Shown here one piece after another: positions 34,520 to 43,516 of a stretch of 64,000 nucleotides of DNA. The notes beneath the pieces are model-generated. The model had not been told where the DNA came from and did no database searches. It saw only the letters and a list, made by a program, of their open reading frames with translations. A program made the translations under genes and the position numbers. The stretch comes from DTU013 sp964490975. Its GTDB lineage: Bacteria; Bacillota; Clostridia; Acetivibrionales; DTU013. How positions within the stretch are numbered: position 1 is the first letter of the stretch; every line of letters begins with the position of its first letter. The stretch spans positions 86,246 to 150,245 of the forward strand of contig CAZBEQ010000002.1 in assembly GCA_964490975.1 (NCBI GenBank), read 5' to 3'.

Positions 34520-35110
34520 TTATATCCGCCCATTCTTCAAATATCTATGAACTGCGCCGGAGGTTATGTTTCTGAATTTTCCCCAATCCTGCCATTTTCC
34601 CTTGATAGAGTTCAGTGCATTTACGGTATTTTCAAGACCTCCCAGGTCAACCTCATTAATGCCGCTGATTTCATCATCGCTTGCGTCCTCTAAAAGCCTT
34701 CCACCGATTTCATCAAGTATGAAAATATAAGAATAAAACATTACAAATTCATCATTGCACTCAAACCTTATCCGCAATACACCTGCAAAGGATCTTATTT
34801 TCACCACCAGACCAAGCTCTTCCGCCACTTCTCTGAATACTGCATCGAGTATATCTTCATCATGGCCGATACCGCCTGTCGGTATCCTGTAAATGTTTTC
34901 GGGGTAATCACTGCACGTAATTGTTATGATCTTACCGTCTGGCCTGATAACGCAAAAAACAACCTCTCCCCTTCTGTCTCTCTGCACCACGTTTCTGATC
35001 TTATTAAAGTAGCCTGGGGATGCATACCGCACTGTCAGATCCTTAATAACCCTGTCAGCGCCAAGGTTTTTGCATATATTATTAAACTCTGCCTCATTAA
35101 ATACATTCAT
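34520..35110 (-). CDS. NUDIX hydrolase
   Basis: 196 residues from ATG 35110, preceded by AAAGGA at 9 nt. A complete Nudix box lies at about residues 99-121: 'GGIGHDEDILDAVFREVAEE' then LGL, matching Gx5Ex7REUxEExGU. Such enzymes hydrolyse nucleoside diphosphates linked to another group; the long 95-residue N-terminal region is not diagnostic, so the substrate is unknown. No operon partner. Confidence 0.88.
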   Translation of the reverse strand: MNVFNEAEFNNICKNLGADRVIKDLTVRYASPGYFNKIRNVVQRDRRGEVVFCVIRPDGKIITITCSDYPENIYRIPTGGIGHDEDILDAVFREVAEELGLVVKIRSFAGVLRIRFECNDEFVMFYSYIFILDEIGGRLLEDASDDEISGINEVDLGGLENTVNALNSIKGKWQDWGKFRNITSGAVHRYLKNGRI

Positions 35111-35291
35111 AGGATCTGATCCTTTCAAGTAGTTGAAAAACGCAGTACAAGTATCTCTCTTCATTAATATTAATACATTTCAGACTCTATTTCTACTATT
35201 GTATTGAGAATTAGAAATGAAGTAATTAAAATTTAATATTATTTCTAGTTTTTATATTGTCTTTTAAGAGAACAATTGCGATAATAATACA

Positions 35292-35310
35292 GTCTATATG
35301 CTGTATAGAC
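35292..35310. promoter_or_regulatory. inverted repeat upstream of VanW-domain gene
   Basis: GTCTATATGCTGTATAGAC has perfect 7-bp arms around five bases, 35 bp before the start of the VanW-domain gene. It could be an operator or a small RNA stem; no regulator is assigned. Confidence 0.4.
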
Positions 35311-35345
35311 GTAAGTAAAATTAATTGATACCGGGGTGTAATTCA

Positions 35346-37205
35346 ATGGAGCCTGAGGTACAGCCAAGTCTTCCTAAACGCAGTAAAAAAAATGTAATAA
35401 TTATTGTATTGCTTGCATTCATTACTACAATGCTATTATCAGCCTCAGTTCTGTCCTATTTTGTGCTGCAAAGCACCGGCACCTACAAGGGCGTCCATAT
35501 AGGCAAGCTTGATGTTTCAGGTATGGGCAGACAAGACATGCTTCAATATCTGGAGTCGCAATATACCGCCCCTTCAGCGCAACTTAAAATCACTCTTAAA
35601 ACCCCTTCGACCGAACTACAGGCAACCTATCCGGAGCTGGGAGTGGATTATGATATCGAAGCCGCCGCTGAAGCTGCGTATTCGGTCGGACGTACAGGCA
35701 ATGTTTTCATGAGGCTATATGATATTTTGCGAGCAGGCATCAGCGGCACTGAGATCAATATGCCACAGATATGCGAGGATGGCAAAGTTGATAATTTTGT
35801 AAATGAATTCTGTACAAAGGCCTTCAAAGAGGTCAAGGAGGGTGCTCTCCTAATTACTGATGAACGCGTTATGATCAGATCCGGCAAGCATGGAGAAAGT
35901 GTTGATAAGAAAGCTGTCAGAGCACTGGTGACAGATATGATAACAAGCAACAAGGCCGGGGTGATAGAGCCTGAAGTTATTATGACATACCCGGCAGTCT
36001 TCGACACAGATGATATATACGCCCAGCTGATCTGTGAGCCGGTGGATGCTTCTTTTGCGATAGAGAACGGATCTGTGAAGGTTGTGCCTCACATGACCGG
36101 CAAAAGAATAGAAAAAAGTGAGCTTGAGGATATAATAGAAGAACTGAACAAAACAGAAGATACCGGCAGACAACTACCGGTAATATTGACAAATCCGGAG
36201 ATCACAACCGAAATTGCTACATCGATGCTATTCAGAGACGAACTCGCTAATGTCAGTACAAAATACAAAACGACTACTCAGAATGAGAAAAACAGAGAGC
36301 ACAATATAGGTCTGGCCGTAAGTAAATTTAACGGTACCATACTTCTTCCGGGAGAAGAGTTTTCATTTAACAAGATAGTCGGTTCGCGTAATGAAACAAC
36401 CGGCTACAAGGAAGCCCATGTATATATCAACGGCAGAGTCGAGGATGGCATCGGTGGCGGCATCTGTCAGTCAGTAAGCACACTTTACACTGCGGTTCTT
36501 AAGGCTGATCTGAATGTAACGGAAAGAAAGAGCCATTCCTTTATAGTCACATATGTACCCTTGGGCCAGGATGCCACAGCATACTACGGCGGTACAGATT
36601 TCCGTTTTGTCAACTCTACGCAGTGGCCAATGAAGATAGAAGCATGGCTTTTTAAAAACAGAGTTCATGTTGTATTCAAAGGCACTAATACAACTCCTGA
36701 TAAAAAAGTCTTTATCAGCAGCAAGGTGATGAGCCAGACTCCGCACGAAACTAAGTATGTAGATGATCCTACGCTGCCTGTCGGAACTACAAAGAAAGAG
36801 CAATACGGTACAGACGGCTTTATAGTAGATACGTATAAAACAATAAAGTCAGGCAATGTAGTTGTTTCACAGACAAAACTCCATACCAGCCGTTATAAAC
36901 CCTGTACAGAAGAAATCCATGTTGGGATACTTAAGCCTGATGGCACGACTACACCGGGACTTGCGGAAGAAATGAGAAAGAAAAATACCCCGGCTGTTCC
37001 CGGGACACCTAAAACACAAGAAAAACCGACAACGCCCGCAGCACCGGTTACCCCGGCTGTTCCAGGTGATGCTGAGGCACAGCCTCAGCCAACCATACCG
37101 TCAACACCTGAGGGTGAAGAAACGCCGGAAACACCAGTAGTACCGGAAACACCTGAAACACCGGTTACACCTCCAGGCGCAGATTCACCCCCTACAGCAC
37201 AATGA
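35346..37205 (+). CDS. VanW-domain membrane protein with peptidoglycan-binding repeats
   Basis: 619 residues from ATG 35346 (GGGGTG 7 nt upstream). One N-terminal transmembrane helix (about 18-42), then a YoaR-like PG_binding_4 region (about 55-280), the VanW domain ('ILLPGEEFSFNKIVGSR', 'GGGICQSVSTLYTAVLKADL') and a G5-like strand region ('YKTIKSGNVVVSQTKLHTSR'). The last 70 residues are Pro/Thr/Glu-rich with repeated 'PETPETP' and probably cross or extend into the wall. Extracytoplasmic. VanW proteins occur beside vancomycin genes in some species, but none are here. Confidence 0.88.
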   Translation: MEPEVQPSLPKRSKKNVIIIVLLAFITTMLLSASVLSYFVLQSTGTYKGVHIGKLDVSGMGRQDMLQYLESQYTAPSAQLKITLKTPSTELQATYPELGVDYDIEAAAEAAYSVGRTGNVFMRLYDILRAGISGTEINMPQICEDGKVDNFVNEFCTKAFKEVKEGALLITDERVMIRSGKHGESVDKKAVRALVTDMITSNKAGVIEPEVIMTYPAVFDTDDIYAQLICEPVDASFAIENGSVKVVPHMTGKRIEKSELEDIIEELNKTEDTGRQLPVILTNPEITTEIATSMLFRDELANVSTKYKTTTQNEKNREHNIGLAVSKFNGTILLPGEEFSFNKIVGSRNETTGYKEAHVYINGRVEDGIGGGICQSVSTLYTAVLKADLNVTERKSHSFIVTYVPLGQDATAYYGGTDFRFVNSTQWPMKIEAWLFKNRVHVVFKGTNTTPDKKVFISSKVMSQTPHETKYVDDPTLPVGTTKKEQYGTDGFIVDTYKTIKSGNVVVSQTKLHTSRYKPCTEEIHVGILKPDGTTTPGLAEEMRKKNTPAVPGTPKTQEKPTTPAAPVTPAVPGDAEAQPQPTIPSTPEGEETPETPVVPETPETPVTPPGADSPPTAQ

Positions 37206-37350
37206 ATGAAAACAAAGTTTGTCGAATATTGCTTTGGACATATGAAATCATCATATGTCCTTTAATTTTTTACATTGTAATTTCCTGCTCATACTATAAA
37301 ATAGATTCTGCAAAGTGTCTATTTTACTAGTGTCAGGTGGTGTCACGCAT

Positions 37351-37546
37351 ATGAGTAGGTTCATTCTATCAGCTTTTGGAGATGAAATTTCTCCAAATCT
37401 AAATACCCAGATGGATGTGTTGGAGCAAAACGGCATAAGGTACATCGAGATGCGTGGAGTCAATGGTAGAAATATCATACAAGGTAGATATACCCTTTGA
37501 TGAAGATCTATATTATAAAAAACTGATGGAAAAGGTAAAATCATAG
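37351..37546 (+). pseudogene. sugar phosphate isomerase/epimerase remnant
   Basis: Starts with AGGTGG and ATG, then 'MSRFILSAFGDEISPNLNTQ' and 'MDVLEQNGIRYIEMRGVNG', a typical N-terminus of TIM-barrel xylose-isomerase-like enzymes. After about 40 codons the frame breaks, and a different frame reads 'VDIPFDEDLYYKKLMEKVKS' to a stop at 37544. About 200 internal residues are missing. The 3' end runs into the large palindrome. Confidence 0.7.
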
Positions 37547-37616
37547 GGGACGGGGGTTTTTGATTATCAATTAGCAATTCAATTGATAATCAAAAACCCC
37601 CGTCCCCTATGATTTT
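37537..37616. repeat. REP/MITE-like perfect palindrome, 36-bp arms
   Basis: Left arm 37537-37572 and right arm 37581-37616 are exact reverse complements around AGCAATTC. Each arm contains ATAGGGGACGGGGGTTTTTG. It lies between the broken epimerase gene, whose stop codon it supplies, and the end of the converging stress-protein gene. Such GGGGACGG palindromes spread in clostridial genomes with the help of Y1/RAYT-type transposases; none is encoded here. Confidence 0.85.
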
Positions 37617-38262
37617 AATATACATCTACATTTCTGGCACCGCTGTTTCTTAATATTGCAGTTATTCGGTCTACTTTATCATCATCAGTCTTCATGCTGA
37701 ACAAAACCTTTCCCTGCTTTATTCCGCTTTCATAGCGCTTGCTTTCCTTTTCGGGAATACCCAGATCTATAAGTCCTCCGACTATACCTCCGGTCACGGC
37801 TCCGGATAACAGACCGGTTATAGGTCCAGCGGCAGCAATGATCCCCAGGCCCGGTATAACCATGCTGCCTGCACCTATAAGCAAGCCTGCTATGCCACCC
37901 AATAGGCCTCCCGATATGACACCGTCAGAAATATTGTCATTTACCCCTGTACGTCTGCTCATATCAGCATTTGAATCTGAATTAGTGACTATGGAGGCAT
38001 TCGGCCCTGTCCGTACACCGGTTACATTTCCCCCTACCCTGTCTCCCATTACTGCCGTTGCATTGTTGACGTCATCATCATCATATCTGCCTCCATACCC
38101 TACGCTACCTTTTGATGAGCCTGCATCGTAAGGATCACCGGTTTCTCCTTTTTTAGCGACGATCGATATATCGCTTGTGCGCAAGCCCTGGTCCTTGATC
38201 TGGCGAGCCGCAACCTCGGCGTGGTCCTGTGTATCAAAAAGTCCTACTACTGTTTTTGACAT
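37615..38262 (-). CDS. YflT/GSP17M-like general stress protein with glycine-zipper domain
   Basis: 215 residues. The N-terminal 'TVVGLFDTQDHAEVAARQIK' and 'DISIVAKKGE' form the YflT-like domain; residues about 55-110 are low complexity (Gly/Asp/Asn); about 112-170 is a Gly/Ala-rich hydrophobic hairpin ('GGLLGGIAGLLIGAGSMVIP') typical of membrane-associating stress proteins; the C-terminal 'VLFSMKTDDDKVDRITAILR' repeats the fold. GGAGG precedes the ATG. The physiological role is unknown. The stop codon touches the palindrome. Confidence 0.8.
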   Translation of the reverse strand: MSKTVVGLFDTQDHAEVAARQIKDQGLRTSDISIVAKKGETGDPYDAGSSKGSVGYGGRYDDDDVNNATAVMGDRVGGNVTGVRTGPNASIVTNSDSNADMSRRTGVNDNISDGVISGGLLGGIAGLLIGAGSMVIPGLGIIAAAGPITGLLSGAVTGGIVGGLIDLGIPEKESKRYESGIKQGKVLFSMKTDDDKVDRITAILRNSGARNVDVY

Positions 38263-38308
38263 TTTTCATCCTCCTTTTTCTCTTGAATTAATAAAAGCAT
38301 CATAGTTA

Positions 38309-38349
38309 GCATAACTATTTTGAATTGTTATTATTCAAAATAGTTATGC
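38309..38349. repeat. 17-bp-arm inverted repeat in a divergent promoter region
   Basis: GCATAACTATTTTGAAT (38309-38325) and its complement (38333-38349) around seven bases, between two divergent genes. It could be an operator for a shared regulator or an RNA hairpin. It lacks a T tract on both sides, so it is not a good terminator. Confidence 0.6.
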
Positions 38350-38465
38350 AGATTAAACAAAGCCAACATAAACTTTATATACCTGAATAATTATTTTTAT
38401 AGTATAATGATTTGAAAAAGAAATAATCCGAATGATAATTATCCGTCGGAGCCCAGGAGAAAAAA

Positions 38466-38957
38466 ATGCAATCCAAGGGAAGCGTTTTAATATTTTTAGT
38501 TATATTGGCATTTCCTATTATCGCGATTTCTACAAACCATGATTTATTTTTTGGTATAATGGCAGTAATAGTAGCTATCATTTCATTAATGAACATCCAT
38601 AGAATTATAAAAAAGAGTAGTTTTAATGAGCAGGAAATAGACGAAAAGCTGGAAGAAGAGCTAGAAGAGCTGGCAGATATAGATATCAAGAAAATAGGTA
38701 ACGGGCTCAGTGTCGTCTATAATCTCATTTCAATACTCTTTTTACTTTATTGCTCATTCTTTCTGGAGACTATCCTGCTCAAAAGTATTGCATCATTTGC
38801 TATATTGCTGCAGATATACTTTATAATAGAGAAAACTAAGAAAAACAGCGGTGTTTTTGACAAGAACAGACTGAAACCGCAAGTACTGCTGTCTAACATT
38901 TCAAACATCACTGTTATTCTGCTTGTATTGTTCAACAAAATTTCTGTAATGAGCTGA
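38466..38957 (+). CDS. small membrane protein, unknown
   Basis: 163 residues, not recognised. Two hydrophobic segments at the N-terminus (about 7-22 and 27-45), an acidic linker 'EEELEELADIDIKKI' and two more hydrophobic segments (about 85-122) plus a last one near 140-157. AGGAG before the ATG and a terminator after the stop show it is a real single gene. It has a palindrome 117 bp upstream. Confidence 0.6.
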   Translation: MQSKGSVLIFLVILAFPIIAISTNHDLFFGIMAVIVAIISLMNIHRIIKKSSFNEQEIDEKLEEELEELADIDIKKIGNGLSVVYNLISILFLLYCSFFLETILLKSIASFAILLQIYFIIEKTKKNSGVFDKNRLKPQVLLSNISNITVILLVLFNKISVMS

Positions 38958-38960
38958 GAA

Positions 38961-39008
38961 AAGGGACTGCCCTTAATCAGATTTTTACTGATTCCAAGGC
39001 CGTCCCTT
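38961..39008 (+). terminator. terminator-like hairpin
   Basis: AAGGGAC...CCTTAATCAG pairs with CTGATT...AAGG...GTCCCTT around ATTTTTA, followed by AATTC. Imperfect stem. It sits 4 bp after the stop of the small membrane protein gene. Confidence 0.6.
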
Positions 39009-39169
39009 AATTCAAAACTGTCTAGCTAAATGTTATGTCCAATGGGTAACTTCTCTATCGATAGTAAGTTTTACTATCATTTTTTACGGGTCATTTCTTT
39101 TCATACATATTCAATATAATTTGTGTGATTTCGCTTGTATAATATGCATTATTCTGTTTGTTTCTGTTC

Positions 39170-40765
39170 TTACTGATTTTCAATAACCCCTTTTGCATAA
39201 TAATCCGCCAGACTAAATGACTGCCACCCAGTTTTCTCCATCAATCTATTTTTTCTATACTTCAGTATCTGCTTCGCTCTTGAGGCAACCTCCGGGTTCT
39301 TGTCAGCTGTGAGCTCTTGTAGTTCTTTCGTTACAGAGTTCGAAGAGTTTTTGATGTAATCCATATCGATTATACCGGTCTGGTGGTATCGTTCAATGTT
39401 CTTTCGCACTATCATCACATCTATATTTATGAAATTTATTGCGGTAAAGGCAATCACCGCAGCGGCTATATATGGCTTGAGCAAGGGAAGCCTGTCATAC
39501 CATACCCTTGCCATTGTAATAACAAATAGAACCAGCAGGAAGACCATAAATGCCTTAGTCATGATGCGAAGGAAGGTAAAGCCGTATGCATCTTCATATA
39601 GCGACATCCTGAAATAAGCCGAGCACAGCATGACAAAGGTGCAGCAGATCATTAAGGTATTGAGGAGCCTAAATATCATATCAACGCCGCCACTTCCCTT
39701 TTTCGTGTATGTAAGTGTCAGCGCAAGCAATCCAACATTCAGCAATGACACCAATATAAGCTCAAAAAATCCGCTCCTTGCATATTCGGAATACGTAAAT
39801 CCATCCGGCAGGCCAGCTCCGCCAAACAGGTAAGTAAACTGTATGATTACAAAAAAGACATAAAGGATATCGACTGCCGATGTGACAGTTATTAATATAA
39901 CCGGATCCCATCGTTTTTTCTCATCAGATGTTTTTATACTAACCAATCCTGTTTTAGTTTCAATGAATCTGTCCCCGTGTCTCAGGCTCCATAAGTAGCT
40001 GAAGGAAATAAAGAATATGAATATCGCTATTATTGACTTTGATACAAAATCTTCGATGCTAAGACTGTCAAAAAAGTTGGGAATCTTTTCGACAATTTTC
40101 CCAAATACCATGTCGGCAGAGGATAGCAGCAATAGAAGTGTCAGCAAAAGCGGCAACGATATCAATAGTCCGAGAAGTACTCTTGATCCGACTGACTTTT
40201 TACCACTTCCACCAGTCCTGCTGTGGACTATTGATGACAATATGGCAAATGGCTTTGGTATATGCATCAAACACCTGGCAAACGCACCGATAAGCAAGTC
40301 CATCAGTATTCCGGGGCTGGACCACTTGTAACTGTTAACTCCGGTCACCAGTATCGTCTGCAGCAGTATAAGCCAAGGTAGCGCAAGAATGTTGAGCACC
40401 ATCAGTATTTCATTTCCAAAAAGAACGAATGTAAGCGAAAGCAGCAAAACCGGAAGACATAGAAACCATCCGAACCTGGCCTCTTTTTTGAGCACAGGCC
40501 GCGTATATGCAAACAACAGCGCATAAAAGGTTATGATAAACAGTGGTACTGAAATACCCGGATACTTGTCATAGAAAAGCCAGACGAATATAATGCCAAT
40601 CAGAAGCGCTCCTGCAAGCAGAAGTTTGTCCGATGCACTGTACACTAATGGTACCGGGGCTGTTGTTTTCTGAAATGACCTGTATTGCAACCCTGAGGAT
40701 TGGATATTAGGCTGCTCGTTATTTATTGGCTCGTTATTTATTGCTTCCTTATTTTCTTCGCTCAT
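39170..40765 (-). CDS. DUF4173 (DUF4153-like) polytopic membrane protein
   Basis: 531 residues from ATG 40765 (GGAGGTC 6 nt upstream). An Asn/Glu-rich hydrophilic head of about 55 residues is followed by about a dozen hydrophobic helices. The phrases 'LLLLLSSADMVFGKIVEKIP' and 'FVVIQFTYLFGGAGLPDGFT' then 'YSEYARSGFFELI' are characteristic of DUF4173. A helical C-terminal tail ('LQELTADKNPEVASRAKQIL') may be a HEAT-like soluble part. The function is unknown. The two genes upstream (helix-turn-helix and DUF2975) read in the same direction; this trio is a recurring small regulatory/membrane cluster. Confidence 0.8.
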   Translation of the reverse strand: MSEENKEAINNEPINNEQPNIQSSGLQYRSFQKTTAPVPLVYSASDKLLLAGALLIGIIFVWLFYDKYPGISVPLFIITFYALLFAYTRPVLKKEARFGWFLCLPVLLLSLTFVLFGNEILMVLNILALPWLILLQTILVTGVNSYKWSSPGILMDLLIGAFARCLMHIPKPFAILSSIVHSRTGGSGKKSVGSRVLLGLLISLPLLLTLLLLLSSADMVFGKIVEKIPNFFDSLSIEDFVSKSIIAIFIFFISFSYLWSLRHGDRFIETKTGLVSIKTSDEKKRWDPVILITVTSAVDILYVFFVIIQFTYLFGGAGLPDGFTYSEYARSGFFELILVSLLNVGLLALTLTYTKKGSGGVDMIFRLLNTLMICCTFVMLCSAYFRMSLYEDAYGFTFLRIMTKAFMVFLLVLFVITMARVWYDRLPLLKPYIAAAVIAFTAINFINIDVMIVRKNIERYHQTGIIDMDYIKNSSNSVTKELQELTADKNPEVASRAKQILKYRKNRLMEKTGWQSFSLADYYAKGVIENQ

Positions 40766-40799
40766 TTTATGACCTCCATGCTCAACAAATTGATATTTG

Positions 40800-41012
40800 T
40801 TATTCTTCATCCGGCGAGTGCTCAAGTATATCTCCCGGCTGGCATTCCAATGCCTTACAAAGTGCTTCAAGTGTCGAGAACCTTATAGCTCTGGCTTTAT
40901 TATTCTTTAATATGGACAGATTGGCCAATGTTATATCCACTTTTGACGCCAGCTCCGTTAAGCCGACTTTTCGTCTGGCCATCATCACATCCAGGTTAAT
41001 TCTGATACTCAT
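40800..41012 (-). CDS. YozG-type small helix-turn-helix regulator
   Basis: 70 residues: a stand-alone Cro/CI-like domain, 'RRKVGLTELASKVDITLANL' followed by 'SILKNNKARAIRFSTLEALC', with the C-terminal 'LECQPGDILEH' typical of YozG/HTH_26. AGGAGG lies 4 nt before the ATG. It is encoded next to a DUF2975 membrane protein, its usual partner. Confidence 0.9.
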   Translation of the reverse strand: MSIRINLDVMMARRKVGLTELASKVDITLANLSILKNNKARAIRFSTLEALCKALECQPGDILEHSPDEE

Positions 41013-41087
41013 ACATCCTCCTGCATCGCATGCTGTGCTGGGTATATGCTGTTACCCTTCGGCATAGATCAATATGCCTTATTGAGC

Positions 41088-41549
41088 CTATATAGTCAAG
41101 TCATTCTCTTGCTTCACAATGACCGCCTGCCTGAATACCTCAGACAGTATCAGAAGCATGAACCCTCCGATCACAAATACCATAAGAAGAATTACAGTCA
41201 AAAATGAGTTGAATAAAAAAATCTTTACTATATAAGCTGCTGCAATAATAAAACAGCATATGGAAATCCTCCTGAAGCTTTTTACATTGTCCATCCTGAA
41301 TGGGTCCATTCGATTAAGTGTTGTAAAAATTTTTCTAAGCTCATTGACTATCACTGCCGCCAGTATTCCAGTCACATACAGAAATGGAAGCAAAAAAGCA
41401 TACAATTCACTCGTATTGCCTCTCAACAGGCTCATATACCATTTGAGCAAAAACGGCAGTCCCAGTATGATAAGGATTCCCCCAATGAGTATGAGTTCGA
41501 TTAAATGCTGCACAATACCCGACAGTCCACTTTTATCCAATATTTTCAT
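41088..41549 (-). CDS. DUF2975 membrane protein
   Basis: 153 residues with four hydrophobic segments; the phrase 'ELRKIFTTLNRMDPFRMDNV' is the DUF2975 signature. These proteins are nearly always followed by a small YozG-like regulator, as here (75 bp on). Function unknown; a membrane sensor or anti-regulator role is inferred from pairing. GAGGGTGG lies upstream of the ATG. Confidence 0.85.
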   Translation of the reverse strand: MKILDKSGLSGIVQHLIELILIGGILIILGLPFLLKWYMSLLRGNTSELYAFLLPFLYVTGILAAVIVNELRKIFTTLNRMDPFRMDNVKSFRRISICCFIIAAAYIVKIFLFNSFLTVILLMVFVIGGFMLLILSEVFRQAVIVKQENDLTI

Positions 41550-41756
41550 AACAAAATACCACCCTCATTTTTCTAAAGATAGTATATAACACAATTTATT
41601 TATTATCAATATAAATTTATTGTTATTCGATAATATTGGCCATCGAGACATCCTTCAAATCTTCCTTGAGTAACATATTTTTTGTTACAAATTAAACTTT
41701 GCGGGAAAATATATTCTGTTAGTATTTGAGACATAGATAGAAAGGATGATATATTT

Positions 41757-42269
41757 ATGCTTCACAAAACAATTGCCACTTTACTGAATGAACAGATCAA
41801 TAAAGAGCTTTTTTCCGCATACCTGTATTTGGATATAGCAAATTATTATGCAGACAAGAATCTGGACGGATATGAAAACTGGTTCTATATTCAAACGCAG
41901 GAAGAACGGGACCATGCTATGCTAATGCGCCAGTATCTGTTAAATAACGGTGAATTTATACAGCTCACTGAGGTAGCAGCACCAGGCATGAGCTATACTG
42001 ATTTTAGAGAACCCCTGGTAAAGTCTTTTGAGCATGAGCAGTTTGTAACAGCCTCAATAAACAATATATATGCAGAGGCCATCAGGGTCAATGATTTCCG
42101 CACAGTCCAGTTCCTCGACTGGTTCGTCAAAGAACAGGGCGAAGAAGAAAAGAATGCTGATGATAATATTAAAAAATTTGATCTGTTTGCAAAAGATCCC
42201 AAGGGATTATATATGTTGAACAGTGAAATGAAAGCACGTGTATATGCACCGCCCTCGCTGGTTTTATAA
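41757..42269 (+). CDS. ferritin (non-heme, FtnA type)
   Basis: 170 residues in a four-helix ferritin fold. Ferroxidase ligands are in place: Glu in 'INKELFSAYLYLDIANYYAD', 'QTQEERDHAMLMRQYLL' (ExxH), Glu in 'IYAEAIRVNDF' and 'FVKEQGEEEKNADD'. It stores iron as ferric oxide in the cytosol and limits Fenton chemistry. AAAGGATGA precedes the ATG. A strong terminator follows. Confidence 0.95.
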   Translation: MLHKTIATLLNEQINKELFSAYLYLDIANYYADKNLDGYENWFYIQTQEERDHAMLMRQYLLNNGEFIQLTEVAAPGMSYTDFREPLVKSFEHEQFVTASINNIYAEAIRVNDFRTVQFLDWFVKEQGEEEKNADDNIKKFDLFAKDPKGLYMLNSEMKARVYAPPSLVL

Positions 42270-42360
42270 TAGAGCTACGAGGTGCCATACCTCATTGATA
42301 CTCAAAATTTCAGCTCGCGAGGTGCCTGTCAACACATAGAGATGTTTAATTCAAGTATAA

Positions 42361-42403
42361 AAAGGGACTGTCTCAAAGTGAACGTTGAGGCAGTCCTTTT
42401 TTT
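42361..42403 (+). terminator. ferritin terminator
   Basis: AAAGGGACTGTCTCAA and TTGAGGCAGTCCTTTT pair (one G-T) around eight bases and run into TTTTTTT. It lies about 90 bp after the ferritin stop. Confidence 0.88.
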
Positions 42404-42824
42404 GCTCCAAAAACACAAAAGCCCGATCACAACATCATATCCCGACTCTTTCTCATCCAGCGCACGTCTGACAGATGTTGAGTAAAATATCAAGTAATGA
42501 GTGGATCTAACTCGGTGAAGTAGTCTTTTAGCATTGATTACTTAACATAATTAAGGTTTATACTGTATTATTGAATCAAATATCAATGAACGTAGATATC
42601 TCGCCACACATTACTGGATTTTTTACTCACCCAATTGATTTCAAGACAACCCCTTTTTGTACAGACTTTCCGAAAGTCAATTATTTCTCATCCAGCGCAC
42701 CGTAAATTGTCTCTTCATTTAGATATAGTAACAATATATGTTTATGTTGAACGTTCATTTTATGTAACCTACTGTAATCATTATACATATAGTGTATTAA
42801 ATACTTTTTTGAGTGAGGTTATAT
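42404..42824. other. gene-free spacer with a repeated 17-mer
   Basis: No gene. The 17-mer TTTCTCATCCAGCGCAC occurs at 42449-42465 and again at 42684-42700. The rest is A/T-rich. It may be debris of a lost element; no transposase motif was found. Confidence 0.4.
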
Positions 42825-43475
42825 ATGTTATATTTACAGAATATTAATCAAAACTGGTATAGTATGCAAAGAGAAGCAACATCATATTTACGAGTGTTTC
42901 ATGCCTCTCCCGATGCTCCGCCTGTTGATGTTTATGCAAATGGCACTAAATTAGCAACCAATATTTCCTACGGTGGGTTTACCGAGTATATGCCTGTACC
43001 TGCCGGGAGATATAATGTAAGGGTTTTTCCTGTCGGACAGACATTGAACCCTGTGATAAATACCGATGTTGATATTGCTCCCGGTACCATTATAACCGTA
43101 GCTGCAGTCGGTAGGCTTGCTGATATTGAGTTACTTCCAGTTCATGATCCTGTAATTCTCATACCACCAGGAATGGCTAACTTAAGATTTGGGCATTTAT
43201 CTCCTAATGCACCGGCAGTAGACATAGTTTTACCTGATGGAACAAAACTTTTTACCAACGTAGGATACAAACAAGTAACAAATTATGTCCCGGCTTATCC
43301 AGGCACATATAGCATATTTGTAAGGCCTGCCGGGACAGGTCAGAATGTGCTTTATGTACCAAATATCAATTTGAGCGGGGACAGATTTTATACCATTTAT
43401 GCAATAGGACTGGTGGGTGAAACACCTCCTTTACAGGTAGTTATCCCCCTTGATGGCAATAGCTATATTAGATGA
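42825..43475 (+). CDS. two-domain DUF4397 protein
   Basis: 216 residues from ATG 42825, with GTGAGG 6 nt upstream. Two tandem DUF4397 beta-sandwich domains: 'YLRVFHASPDAPPVDVYANG' then '...VFPVGQTLNPVINTDVDI', and 'ANLRFGHLSPNAPAVDIVLP' then 'VRPAGTGQNVLYVPNINL'. There is no signal peptide or anchor, unlike many secreted DUF4397 proteins, so it may be intracellular or a spore-layer protein. The downstream superoxide-dismutase-like gene starts 42 bp after its stop and is probably co-transcribed. Function unknown. Confidence 0.85.
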   Translation: MLYLQNINQNWYSMQREATSYLRVFHASPDAPPVDVYANGTKLATNISYGGFTEYMPVPAGRYNVRVFPVGQTLNPVINTDVDIAPGTIITVAAVGRLADIELLPVHDPVILIPPGMANLRFGHLSPNAPAVDIVLPDGTKLFTNVGYKQVTNYVPAYPGTYSIFVRPAGTGQNVLYVPNINLSGDRFYTIYAIGLVGETPPLQVVIPLDGNSYIR

Positions 43476-43516
43476 GGTATAGTAACCGATTTTTATTGCA
43501 GGAGGCGTTATATCAT

